From NCBI GenBank assembly GCA_021850325.1, contig JAJZMF010000024.1:62001-126000 (forward strand): a stretch of 64,000 bases of DNA. The letters are read 5' to 3'. The position numbers were made by a program, and so were the translations under genes. Below are positions 16,086 through 24,289 of this stretch, one piece after another. Position 1 is the stretch's first letter, and each line of letters starts with the position of its first letter. The notes below the pieces were generated by a model. The model was not told the DNA's origin. It ran no database searches and saw only the letters and a program-made list of their open reading frames with translations. Source of the stretch: Actinomycetes bacterium (GTDB taxonomy: Bacteria > Actinomycetota > Acidimicrobiia > Acidimicrobiales > Palsa-688).

Positions 16086-17029
16086 CCGACGTCGGTGTCG
16101 AAGGCGATGCCCTTCAGGAAGTGCTTGCTGGCGACGAAGAAGACGATGATGAGCGGCAGGGTGAAGACGACTGCGGCAGCCATCATGAAGTTCCACTGGG
16201 CCGAGTACTTGGTGAGGAAGGCCGTCAGGCCCAGCGAGAGCGTCCACTGCGAGGGTTGGTCGAGGTAGATGAGCGGGCCGAGGTAGTCGGTCCAGGCCTG
16301 CACGAACGCCAGCACGGCCACGGCCGAGATCACCGGCCGGCTCACCGGTAGCACCACCCTGGCGTAGATCCACAGTTCCGAGGCGCCGTCTATGCGGGCC
16401 GCTTCGCTGATCGGCTCCGGGATCCGGAGGAAGAACTGCCGGAACAGGAAGATGTAGTAGGGCGACCCGAGGAAGGTGGGGACGATGAGCGGCAGGTAGG
16501 TGTTGACCCAGCCCAGGTCGCGGAAGACCACGTAGGTGGGCACCAGGGTTATGACGCCGGGCAGGAGCATGGTGGCCAGCAGCAGCCCGAACATGAGGCG
16601 TCGCCCCGGCCAGTCGACCTTGGCCAGCCCGTAGGCGACGAAGCTTCCCGACAGGACGGTGCCGACCACGGTCAGCACCGAGAGCATCACGGTGTTGGCC
16701 AGTTGTGACCAGAAGGGTATGAGCGAGAGCGCGTTGGAGTAGTTGCTCAGGTGCAGCGGCCACACGAACCACTGGACGGGGACGGTGAACAGCTGCTGGT
16801 TGGTCTTGAGCGACGACACCAGCATCCAGGCGAACGGCAGCAGCACCAGGACGGACAACCCGGTGAGGACCAGGAGTGCAGCCGTCCTGCCTGTGGCCCG
16901 GCGGACGCCCCGGCGCCGGAGGAGGGGGACGTGGGCAGCGGGCCGCCCCGGGCCGGGACCACCGGGGCCCGGGAGCGCCAATGGCCCCTCGGGGAGCGAG
17001 ATCTCACGCTCATCGGTGCTCGTGCTCAT
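16082..17029 (-). CDS. Carbohydrate ABC transporter permease, MalG type (operon 2)
   Basis: This channel subunit has 315 residues, six membrane spans and the EAA loop ISEAARIDGASELWIYARVVLP. The N-terminal tail is long and proline/glycine-rich before the first span (LLVLTGLSVLVLLPFAWML). Both ends overlap neighbours by four bases (ATGA): the MalF-type permease upstream and the EEP gene downstream. ATG 17029 is set by the overlap. No ATPase gene is in the cluster, so a shared MsiK-type ATPase elsewhere is likely. Confidence 0.95.
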   Translation of the reverse strand: MSTSTDEREISLPEGPLALPGPGGPGPGRPAAHVPLLRRRGVRRATGRTAALLVLTGLSVLVLLPFAWMLVSSLKTNQQLFTVPVQWFVWPLHLSNYSNALSLIPFWSQLANTVMLSVLTVVGTVLSGSFVAYGLAKVDWPGRRLMFGLLLATMLLPGVITLVPTYVVFRDLGWVNTYLPLIVPTFLGSPYYIFLFRQFFLRIPEPISEAARIDGASELWIYARVVLPVSRPVISAVAVLAFVQAWTDYLGPLIYLDQPSQWTLSLGLTAFLTKYSAQWNFMMAAAVVFTLPLIIVFFVASKHFLKGIAFDTDVG

Positions 17030-18009
17030 CGCGCCCGCCAAGCCTCGTAGTAGACGCGTCGGACGGAGAACTTCAGGATGAGCCCGATGACGACCAGCAT
17101 CATCAGGAAGAGCACCCAGCCCATGGCGGACGCGTAGCCCACGCGCAGGTCGGCGAAGGCCACCTCGTAGAGGTACACGACGGCGAACTGCAGCGAGTTG
17201 CCTACGCCGATGGAGGTGCCACCTGTGTCGCCACCTCCCATCACAAAGGCCTGGGTGAAGTACTGCATGGCCGAGAGGACGCCCATGATGGCGTTGAACA
17301 GGATGAGCGGCGACAGCGCGGGGATGGTGACATGGCGGAAGCGGGACCACGCGCCGGCACCGTCGACCCTGGCTGCGTCGAGCAGTGCGGGCGAGATGCC
17401 CTGCAGGCCGGCCAGGAAGATGATGGCCGCCCCTCCCACTCCCCACAGGTTCATCAGCACGATGGCCGGCTTGGACCAGGTGATACTGCTCAGCCAGAGC
17501 GGCCCCAGGACGTGGGCCCATCCGAGGATGGTGTTCACCAGGCCGTACTGGGGGTTGAGGGCCCACAGCCAGAGGATGGCGCTGGCCACGGTGGGCACCA
17601 TCTGGGGCAGGTACAGCACGGTGCGGAAGACCCGCTGGCCCCGGACGTTGACGTTGAGCAGCAGGGCGTACACCAATGACGCGGCCAGGCTGAGGGGCAC
17701 CATCACGACCACCAGGTAGAGGGTGTTGCCCAGGGCCTGGCGGAACTCCGGGTCGTTCCAGAGCAGTTGGTAGTTGGAGGTGCCGACCCACTGCGTCGAA
17801 CCGACGATGTCGTAGTTGGTGAAGCTGTAGTACAGAGACAGGGCCATGGGGTACAGGGTCAGGCCGACGAGGCCGATGAGCCATGGGCTTACGAAGAACA
17901 GGCCCCAGAGCCAGCGCCGCCGACGGCGGGTCAGCCAGCCTGAACGGGCCGGCCGGCCCGCCGCTACCGGCGGTGCGGCTACAGGGACGGCCTCGAGGGC
18001 GCGTGCCAT
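17026..18009 (-). CDS. Carbohydrate ABC transporter permease, MalF type (operon 2)
   Basis: This 327-residue membrane subunit pairs with the MalG-type protein. The first span is WLWGLFFVSPWLIGLVGLTLYP, followed by the SLYYSFTNYDIVG segment common to this family. The EAA-like loop is LLDAARVDGAGAWSRFRHVTIPAL. It starts 7 bases after the binding-protein stop and overlaps the next permease by four bases. The transported sugar is unknown. Confidence 0.95.
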   Translation of the reverse strand: MARALEAVPVAAPPVAAGRPARSGWLTRRRRRWLWGLFFVSPWLIGLVGLTLYPMALSLYYSFTNYDIVGSTQWVGTSNYQLLWNDPEFRQALGNTLYLVVVMVPLSLAASLVYALLLNVNVRGQRVFRTVLYLPQMVPTVASAILWLWALNPQYGLVNTILGWAHVLGPLWLSSITWSKPAIVLMNLWGVGGAAIIFLAGLQGISPALLDAARVDGAGAWSRFRHVTIPALSPLILFNAIMGVLSAMQYFTQAFVMGGGDTGGTSIGVGNSLQFAVVYLYEVAFADLRVGYASAMGWVLFLMMLVVIGLILKFSVRRVYYEAWRAR

Positions 18010-18016
18010 GGCGGGG

Positions 18017-19357
18017 CTACTTGGCGGACTTGATCTCGCCGGCGATCAGCGGTGCGTACTGGTCCTGCACCTGCTTCAAAGCCTTGCTGACGGTGGCGCT
18101 GCCGAGCTCGGCGTCCTGCACCGCGGCGCTGATGGCGTTGAGGTACGAGGTGGCGTCGGGCACCGGGGGGAAGGGGTGGATGTTCGCACCACCGCTGTAC
18201 CTCCAGAAGAAGGCCATCTGGGGGTTGGGGGCGAGCTTGGCGTCGTCCACCAACGACTTGAGCGCCGGTACGGAGTAGACGTCGTTCAGCAGCTTGGGGT
18301 TCTTGGTGGCGATCTCCTGGCCGGTGGTGACCAGCCACTGGATGAAGGCCCAGGTTGCCTGGGGGTCCTTGGCACCCTTGAGGACGACCATGGGGTTGCC
18401 GCCCACCGAGCCGGTGCCTGCGTACTGGGGCTCGCCGGCCGGGTAGGGGATGGGTGCGACGCCGAGGTCCATGTGCGGGGACTGCTGGAAGATCGTGGGC
18501 ATGAACCATTCTCCGGACACGTCCATGGCGACCTTGCCCGTGGCGAAGGGGTCGAGGGAACTGGCGGCGCCGCTGGCTCCGGAGAGGAACCTCTGCACCT
18601 TGCTCGGCCCGAGCATCTTCTCCACGTCCACCAGCCACTGCACGCCTTCCTCGGCCTTGGGGCTCGTCGCCGTGACCTGGCCCGAGGGCGTGGCCCAGCT
18701 CCCCCCGTAGAGGTAGCCCTCGAGCTCCTTGGGCAGGGTCGGCTCGAAGCCCAACTGGGTGTACTGGCCGTTGCTACCGGTGATGCTGAGCTTCCTGGCG
18801 TCGACGGCCAGCTCCTGCAGGGTCGCCGGCGGCTTGGCGATGCCGGCCTTGGCGAAGAGCGCCTTGTTGTAGTAGAGGGCGTAGGTGTCCTCGAAGAAGG
18901 GCATGGCGTACTGGGCCCCGAGGTAGGTGTTGCTATAGAGGGAGGCCTGCGTGAACTGGCTCATGTCCAGCTTGCTGGCTCTGATGTAAGGGGCCAGGGG
19001 CACGATGGCACCCGTCGTGGCCATGCTCGCCACCAGGTTCGTGGTGTTGAGCATGGCAGCGCTGGGGGCGTCGCCGGCAGCCTCTTCGGCCAGGAGCTTC
19101 TGCTCGGTGACGTTCTCCACGAGGTCCCAGTGGGTTGCGGGGTGCTGCTTGTTGTAGATCGCCAGCAGGGGCGGCATGGTGGCTGCCTGGCTGCCGGTCC
19201 ATGCGATCGCCAGCGTGAGCTGCTCGGGTGCGGCAGCTGCGGCCGGGGACGCAACGGCTGCGGTGCCGGCGGCGAGAGCGGCGCTGGCCAGCAGGACCGG
19301 TGTACGGGTGCCCAGGGTGAGCACGCCCTTCTTGGGGCGCGGGGCCTTGCGGCTCAT
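18017..19357 (-). CDS. Extracellular sugar-binding protein (ABC operon 2)
   Basis: This exported family 1 solute-binding protein has 446 residues. A signal peptide (TPVLLASAALAAGTAAVASPAA) ends near PAAAAAPEQ and there is no lipobox cysteine. The mature protein begins LTLAIAWTGSQAATMPPLLAIY. Family features include FFEDTYALYYNKALFAKAG and GKVAMDVSGEWFMP. ATG 19357 has GAAAGGGAACACC upstream. It is the first gene of an operon with two permeases and an EEP hydrolase. The 300-base leader region contains an imperfect inverted repeat that could be an operator; no regulator gene is adjacent. Confidence 0.93.
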   Translation of the reverse strand: MSRKAPRPKKGVLTLGTRTPVLLASAALAAGTAAVASPAAAAAPEQLTLAIAWTGSQAATMPPLLAIYNKQHPATHWDLVENVTEQKLLAEEAAGDAPSAAMLNTTNLVASMATTGAIVPLAPYIRASKLDMSQFTQASLYSNTYLGAQYAMPFFEDTYALYYNKALFAKAGIAKPPATLQELAVDARKLSITGSNGQYTQLGFEPTLPKELEGYLYGGSWATPSGQVTATSPKAEEGVQWLVDVEKMLGPSKVQRFLSGASGAASSLDPFATGKVAMDVSGEWFMPTIFQQSPHMDLGVAPIPYPAGEPQYAGTGSVGGNPMVVLKGAKDPQATWAFIQWLVTTGQEIATKNPKLLNDVYSVPALKSLVDDAKLAPNPQMAFFWRYSGGANIHPFPPVPDATSYLNAISAAVQDAELGSATVSKALKQVQDQYAPLIAGEIKSAK

Positions 19358-19466
19358 GGTGTTCCCTTTCTCGTCCGGTCACCGGTTGCACCCCGACCAG
19401 GCCGGCGCGGAGGCCAGCTGACGGCGCCCAGCATGACCTGTGGTCGGCGGCGTACCGGTGCTGAAA

Positions 19467-19517
19467 GAACTCGTTGTGCTTGCTTGGTTGTTCACTCGCT
19501 GTGAGCACCACAAGTTC
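19467..19517. promoter_or_regulatory. Imperfect inverted repeat upstream of ABC operon 2
   Basis: GAACTCGTTGTGCTT (19467-19481) and GAGCACCACAAGTTC (19503-19517) match as inverted copies at 12 of 15 positions, separated by 21 bases. It lies 110-160 bases before the binding-protein start, in an otherwise gene-free stretch of 334 bases (19358-19691). It could be a regulator site; no protein can be assigned. Confidence 0.4.
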
Positions 19518-19649
19518 TATGCGGCATGCCTGAACGACAGGCGCCCCGTATGTGGCGGCCCGGCAACCCATCGGTGAACTCTGGCTTACCGGGGGCCGGA
19601 GGCGGCGTGAGAGGGCAGCGGGCAGGCCGGGCGCGACAGGCTGGCAGGC

Positions 19650-19681
19650 GCCGGCCGGGGGACGAGGGCTAGCCGGCCGGC
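19650..19681 (-). terminator. Hairpin after the PFOR operon
   Basis: GCCGGCCGG (19650-19658) pairs perfectly with CCGGCCGGC (19673-19681) around a 14-base loop, 11 bases past the stop of the DHOD-like gene on the minus strand. There is no T-run. It probably ends the PFOR operon transcript. Confidence 0.55.
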
Positions 19682-19691
19682 AGGGCGGGCG

Positions 19692-20702
19692 TCACCAGGA
19701 GCCGGCCTGGTGGGCGTTCGCAGCCCTCAGGGCGTCCACGTAACCGGCCCGTTCGCGGGCCCGGGCGTCCCCGTCGGCCGGTGCTGCCAGCAGGCCGCGG
19801 AACTGGCTCACGCTGTCGTAGCCCTTGCCCTCCATCCATGCCTGCAGGCCGTCCAGGAGGACGGCTGCGTACTGCGGCCCGTGGCGCAGCAGGGCCGAGG
19901 TGCTCATGACGACGTCCGCACCGGCCAGGAGGCCCTTCACGAGGTCCTCGGGGCTGTGGGTACCGGTGGAGAGGGCGAGGGGCACCCGGGCCCCTGGTCG
20001 CAGCAGTGCCACCCACGTACGGGGCAGCCGGCCTTCGGTCGGGGCCGACAGCCCCACCCCCGGCACCAGGGCCAGGGTCTCGGGGTCGATGTCGGGCTGG
20101 ACGAAGCGGCTGAAGAGCACGAGGGCGTCGGCCCCCGCCTCTATGAAGCGGGTGGCCATCTCGGCCACCGAGCTGTAGCACGGCGACATCTTGACGGCGA
20201 CCGGCACGTCGACCGCGGCCTTGACCAGCCCCAGGACGTCCAGGTGGGCATCCTCGAGCCAGCGCCCGGGAGTAGCCGGCCCGACAGGTGACGAGTAGAG
20301 GTTGAGCTCGACGCCGGCTGCTCCTGCCTCCTGGATCTGGCGGGCGTAGCGGGCCCAGCTCCCGGGGCTGGCGCCGTTGAGGCTGGCTATGACCGGTACC
20401 TGCACCGCGGCCACGGAGCGCTCGACCAGCTTCAGGTAGCGCCGGGGCTCGACGTCGGCACCTGCCGTCTCGGGGAAGTACGACAGCGACTCGGCGAAGC
20501 TCTCGCTGCCCGCTTCGGCCAGGGCGGAGTGCCGCTCGGCCTGCTCGAGGAGGTCCTCTTCGAACAGGGAGTGCAGCACGATGGCGGCCACGCCTCCATC
20601 GGCGAGCCGTTGCACGCCGTCCAGGGTGTAGGAGGCGGGTGAAGCGGAGGCGACGAGGGGGCTGCGCAGCGACAGGCCCATGTAGTCGGTGGCCAGGTCC
20701 AC
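19692..20702 (-). CDS. Dihydroorotate dehydrogenase-like flavoprotein
   Basis: This 336-residue FMN TIM-barrel protein is related to class 1 dihydroorotate dehydrogenases. It begins MDLATDYMGLSLRSPLVASA and has GVAAIVLHSLFEE, IASLNG, GVELNLYSSP, VAVKMSPCYSS and LALSTGTHSPEDLVKGLLAGAD. It lacks the usual PyrD orotate-binding pattern and belongs to the DHOD-like group often found beside pyruvate:ferredoxin oxidoreductase genes. It follows nifJ by 5 bases, so it is the last gene of a three-gene operon. A role in pyrimidine synthesis is unlikely. It may oxidise or reduce a substrate using ferredoxin, but the substrate is unknown. Confidence 0.87.
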   Translation of the reverse strand: MDLATDYMGLSLRSPLVASASPASYTLDGVQRLADGGVAAIVLHSLFEEDLLEQAERHSALAEAGSESFAESLSYFPETAGADVEPRRYLKLVERSVAAVQVPVIASLNGASPGSWARYARQIQEAGAAGVELNLYSSPVGPATPGRWLEDAHLDVLGLVKAAVDVPVAVKMSPCYSSVAEMATRFIEAGADALVLFSRFVQPDIDPETLALVPGVGLSAPTEGRLPRTWVALLRPGARVPLALSTGTHSPEDLVKGLLAGADVVMSTSALLRHGPQYAAVLLDGLQAWMEGKGYDSVSQFRGLLAAPADGDARARERAGYVDALRAANAHQAGSW

Positions 20703-20707
20703 TTCGC

Positions 20708-23700
20708 TCAGCTCTCCTTCCGGGCGTCGGCCGGGAACCGGGCAGCGGGCCGGGTCGCCATCTCCTCGTAGGTGCGCCAGCGCAGGTCGACGGCCTCCTG
20801 GGCCAGAGCCGCCAGGCGCTCGGCCTCGTCCGGCTCGGTGCGGGCCAATGACGCGTAGCGCAGTTCACGGGTGGTGTACTCGGCCAGGGCCAGGCGCGGC
20901 CGGGGCGAATCGAGCAGGAACGGGTTGTCGCCTGCGGCCCGCAGGACGGGGTCGTAGCGCAGGAGGGGCCAGTAGCCGCTCGCCACGGCCCGGTACTGCT
21001 GGTCCAGGCCCGAGCGCATGTCGATACCGTGGGCGATGCAGTGGCTGTAGGCGATGATGAGCGAAGGGCCGTCGTAGACCTCGGCCTCCCGGAAGGCGCG
21101 CAGGGTCTGCTCGGGGTCTGCGCCGAGGGCCACCCGGGCGACGTAGACGCTCCCGTAGGCGATGGCCTGTAGGGCCAGGTCCTTTTTTTCGACCGTCTTG
21201 CCAGCAGCGGCGAACTTGGCTACCGCCCCGAGCGGCGTCGCCTTGGACATCTGGCCCCCGGTGTTCGAGTAGACCTCCGTGTCCATCACGAGCACGTTCA
21301 CGTCACGGCCGCTGGCCAGCACGTGGTCGAGGCCGCCGGCGCCGATGTCGTAGGCCCAACCGTCCCCGCCCACGATCCAGACGCTGCGCCGCAGGAGGTG
21401 GTCGAGCACGCTGTTCAGGTCCCTGGCCACCGGGGCGTCCAGGTCGGCCAGCCGCCGGCGCAGCTCGCCCAGGCGGGCGCGCTGAGCAGCGAGCTCGGAC
21501 TCCGAGCGTTGAGGAGCGCCGAGCGCGGCGTCCACGAGCTCGGCTCCGAGCTCGTCGCGCAGTTCCCGCAACCGCTGCCGGGCGAGGCCGAGGTGGTGGT
21601 CGGCAGCCAGCCGCATTCCCAGCCCGAACTCGGCGTTGTCCTCGAACAGGGAGTTGGACCAGGCGGGGCCGCGCCCTTCGGCGTTCTTGGCCCAGGGAGT
21701 GGTCGGAAGGTTGCCACCGTATATCGAAGAGCACCCGGTGGCGTTGGCTATGACCGCCCTGTCCCCGAACAACTGGGAGAGCAACTTCAGGTAGGGCGTC
21801 TCACCGCAACCCGAGCAGGCCCCCGAGAACTCGAACAGGGGTTCCAGGAACTGGGTGCCCCTCACGGTGCCGAAGTCGACCCGGGGGCGTTCCGGTGCGG
21901 GCAGGGACTCGAAGAACGCGATGTTGGCCCGTCCCGGCCCGACCACCGTCGCTGCCTCGGCCAGGTTTATGGCCTTGCGGCCCGGCACCTTGGGGTCGCT
22001 CACCGGGCAGGCCTCCACGCACAGCCCGCAGCCCGTGCAGTCCTCGGCGTAGACCTGGAGGCTGTAGGCGGTGCCGGGCAGGCCACGAGAGCGCAGCGGG
22101 GCCGAGGCGAAGGTTGCGGGCGCCTGCGCCAGGGCGGAGCTCGGGTAGTACTTGGAGCGGATCACGGCGTGCGGGCACACGAAGCTGCAGTTGCCGCACT
22201 GGATGCACAGCTCCGGGCTCCAGTCGGCCACCAGGTCCGAGACGTTGCGCTTCTCGTAGGCCGTGGTGCCGCTGGGCCATGTCCCGTCGTCGGGCAGGGC
22301 GCTCACCGGTAGCCGGTCGCCCACACCCAGCATCATCGCCGCCGTCACCGTGCGCACGAACTCGGGGGCGTCGGCGGGGACCGGCGGTCTCGGCAAGCGC
22401 TCCGAGCTGGCCTCTGCGGGCACCTGCACCCGGGCCAGCCCCTCCAGGGCGCGGTCCACGGCGGCCAGGTTGGCCTCCACGACGCGGGGACCACGACGGG
22501 CGTAGGTCTTGGTGATCGCTTCCTTCATGTGCCGGACGGCCTGCTCGCGCTCCAGTACGGCGGAGATGGCGAAGAAGCACGCCTGCAGCACGGTGTTCAC
22601 CCGTTGGCCGAGGCCCACGTCGCGTGCTACGCGGTTGGCGTCGACGACGTAGAGCTCGATCTTCTTGCGGACGATCTCCTCCTGGACCGGGCGGGACAGT
22701 GTGGCCCAGACCTCGTCGGGGCCGTACGGGCAGTTGAGGAGCAGGGTGGCGCCGTGAGCCGCCCGCTCCAGGACCTCGGGCCGGTCCAGCAGGCCGAACT
22801 GGTGGCAACCGACGAAACCGGCCTGGCTGACCAGGTAGGGGGCCGTGATGGGCTCGCGGCCGAAGCGCAGGTGGGACACGGTCTGGGAGCCGGACTTCTT
22901 GGAGTCGTAGACGAAGTAGCCCTGGGCGTACAGGCCCTCCGCTCCCAGGATCTTGATGGTGTTCTTGTTGGCCCCGACCGTGCCGTCGGCACCAAGGCCG
23001 AAGAAGACAGCCCGCTTGGTGCCCGGCGGCTCGATGTCGAGCTCGGGGTCGTAGTCGATGCTCGTGCCCGACACGTCGTCGTCGATGCCGAGGGTGAAGC
23101 GTCGCTTGGGCTTGTCCCGGGCCAGTTCGGCCAGGGCACCGGCGGCCATGCCCGGGGTCAGCTCCTTGGACGAGAGGCCGTAGCGGCCTCCCGTGACCTC
23201 GGGCATCTCGGGGCGTTCCCCGGCCCCGTGGGCCTGGCTGAGCGCGGCCAGCACGTCGAGGAACAGAGGCTCGCCGAACGAACCGGGCTCCTTGGTCCGG
23301 TCCAGGACGGCCACGGAGCGCACCGTCGCCGGGATGGCCTCCACCAGGGCCTGGGCCGGGAAGGGGCGGTAGAGCCTCACCGTGACCACGCCCACCCGCT
23401 CGCCCTGCGCCACCAGGTGGGCCACAGTGGCCCTCAACGTCTCGGCCCCCGAGCCCATGGCCACCACGACGCGCTCTGCCCCGGGGTGGCCGGCATAGTC
23501 GACCACGTGGTAGCGGCGGCCCGTACGCTGGTCGAGGAGCGCCATGGCTTCCTCCACCAGGGAGGGGACGCGGGCGTAGTAGGGGTTCACGGTCTCCCGG
23601 GCCTGGAAGTAGACGTCGGGGTTCTGGGCCGTGCCCCGGACGAAGGGGTGCTCGGGTGACAGGGCCCGGGCCCGGTGGGCACGGACCAGCTCCGCGGGGA

Positions 23701-24289
23701 CGAGGGCGCGCAGGTCGTCGTCGGAGAGCAGCTCGATCGTGTTCAGCTCGTGCGAGGTCCGGAAACCGTCGAAGAAGTGGACGAAGGGGACCCTCGAGGC
23801 CAGCGTCGCGGCCTGGGCCACGGCTGCCATGTCGTGGGCCTCCTGCACGCTGGAGGAACCGAGCAGGGCGAAGCCGGTCTGGCGCACGGCCATCACGTCC
23901 TGGTGGTCCCCGAAGATCGAGAGCCCCTGGGCGGCCAGTGACCGGGCTGCCACGTGCATGACGGCGGGGGTCAGCTCCCCGGCGATCTTGTACATGTTGG
24001 GGACCATTAGCAGCAGGCCCTGGGACGCGGTGAACGTGGTGGCCAGCGCCCCACCCTGCAACGCCCCGTGCAGAGCACCCGCAGCGCCGCCTTCGCTCTG
24101 CATCTCGATCACGGCCGGGACGGCCCCGAAGACGTTCGGGCGGCCCTTGGCCGACCACTCGTCGGCGAGCTCGGCCATGGGCGAGGAGGGCGTTATGGGG
24201 TAGATGCAGCAGACCTCGTTGAGCCGGTAGGCCACGGAGGCCGCAGCCTCGTTGCCGTCGATGGTGGCGCGGGTTGGCTCCCGTCCCAT
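20708..24289 (-). CDS. nifJ: Pyruvate:ferredoxin (flavodoxin) oxidoreductase, single-chain
   Basis: This enzyme oxidises pyruvate to acetyl-CoA and CO2 and reduces ferredoxin, or runs in reverse. It has 1193 residues, the usual single-chain length. In order: domain I with YPITPSSPMAE, the gamma-like domain (about 420-610), two 4Fe-4S clusters (CIQCGNCSFVCP and CTGCGLCVEACPV), a third cluster region beginning CSGCGETPY, and the TPP/Mg site VGGDGWAYDIG plus TEVYSNTGGQ. ATG 24287-24289 shares its A with the TGA of the upstream flavoprotein (TGATG), so the two are coupled. Its presence implies low-potential ferredoxin metabolism, which also suits the nearby Hdr operon. Confidence 0.97.
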   Translation of the reverse strand: MGREPTRATIDGNEAAASVAYRLNEVCCIYPITPSSPMAELADEWSAKGRPNVFGAVPAVIEMQSEGGAAGALHGALQGGALATTFTASQGLLLMVPNMYKIAGELTPAVMHVAARSLAAQGLSIFGDHQDVMAVRQTGFALLGSSSVQEAHDMAAVAQAATLASRVPFVHFFDGFRTSHELNTIELLSDDDLRALVPAELVRAHRARALSPEHPFVRGTAQNPDVYFQARETVNPYYARVPSLVEEAMALLDQRTGRRYHVVDYAGHPGAERVVVAMGSGAETLRATVAHLVAQGERVGVVTVRLYRPFPAQALVEAIPATVRSVAVLDRTKEPGSFGEPLFLDVLAALSQAHGAGERPEMPEVTGGRYGLSSKELTPGMAAGALAELARDKPKRRFTLGIDDDVSGTSIDYDPELDIEPPGTKRAVFFGLGADGTVGANKNTIKILGAEGLYAQGYFVYDSKKSGSQTVSHLRFGREPITAPYLVSQAGFVGCHQFGLLDRPEVLERAAHGATLLLNCPYGPDEVWATLSRPVQEEIVRKKIELYVVDANRVARDVGLGQRVNTVLQACFFAISAVLEREQAVRHMKEAITKTYARRGPRVVEANLAAVDRALEGLARVQVPAEASSERLPRPPVPADAPEFVRTVTAAMMLGVGDRLPVSALPDDGTWPSGTTAYEKRNVSDLVADWSPELCIQCGNCSFVCPHAVIRSKYYPSSALAQAPATFASAPLRSRGLPGTAYSLQVYAEDCTGCGLCVEACPVSDPKVPGRKAINLAEAATVVGPGRANIAFFESLPAPERPRVDFGTVRGTQFLEPLFEFSGACSGCGETPYLKLLSQLFGDRAVIANATGCSSIYGGNLPTTPWAKNAEGRGPAWSNSLFEDNAEFGLGMRLAADHHLGLARQRLRELRDELGAELVDAALGAPQRSESELAAQRARLGELRRRLADLDAPVARDLNSVLDHLLRRSVWIVGGDGWAYDIGAGGLDHVLASGRDVNVLVMDTEVYSNTGGQMSKATPLGAVAKFAAAGKTVEKKDLALQAIAYGSVYVARVALGADPEQTLRAFREAEVYDGPSLIIAYSHCIAHGIDMRSGLDQQYRAVASGYWPLLRYDPVLRAAGDNPFLLDSPRPRLALAEYTTRELRYASLARTEPDEAERLAALAQEAVDLRWRTYEEMATRPAARFPADARKES

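Noticed and set aside
19692-20702. Assignment as pyrimidine-pathway pyrD
   Set aside because: The orotate-site pattern is not seen, and the gene is tied to PFOR rather than pyrimidine genes; DHOD-like is safer.
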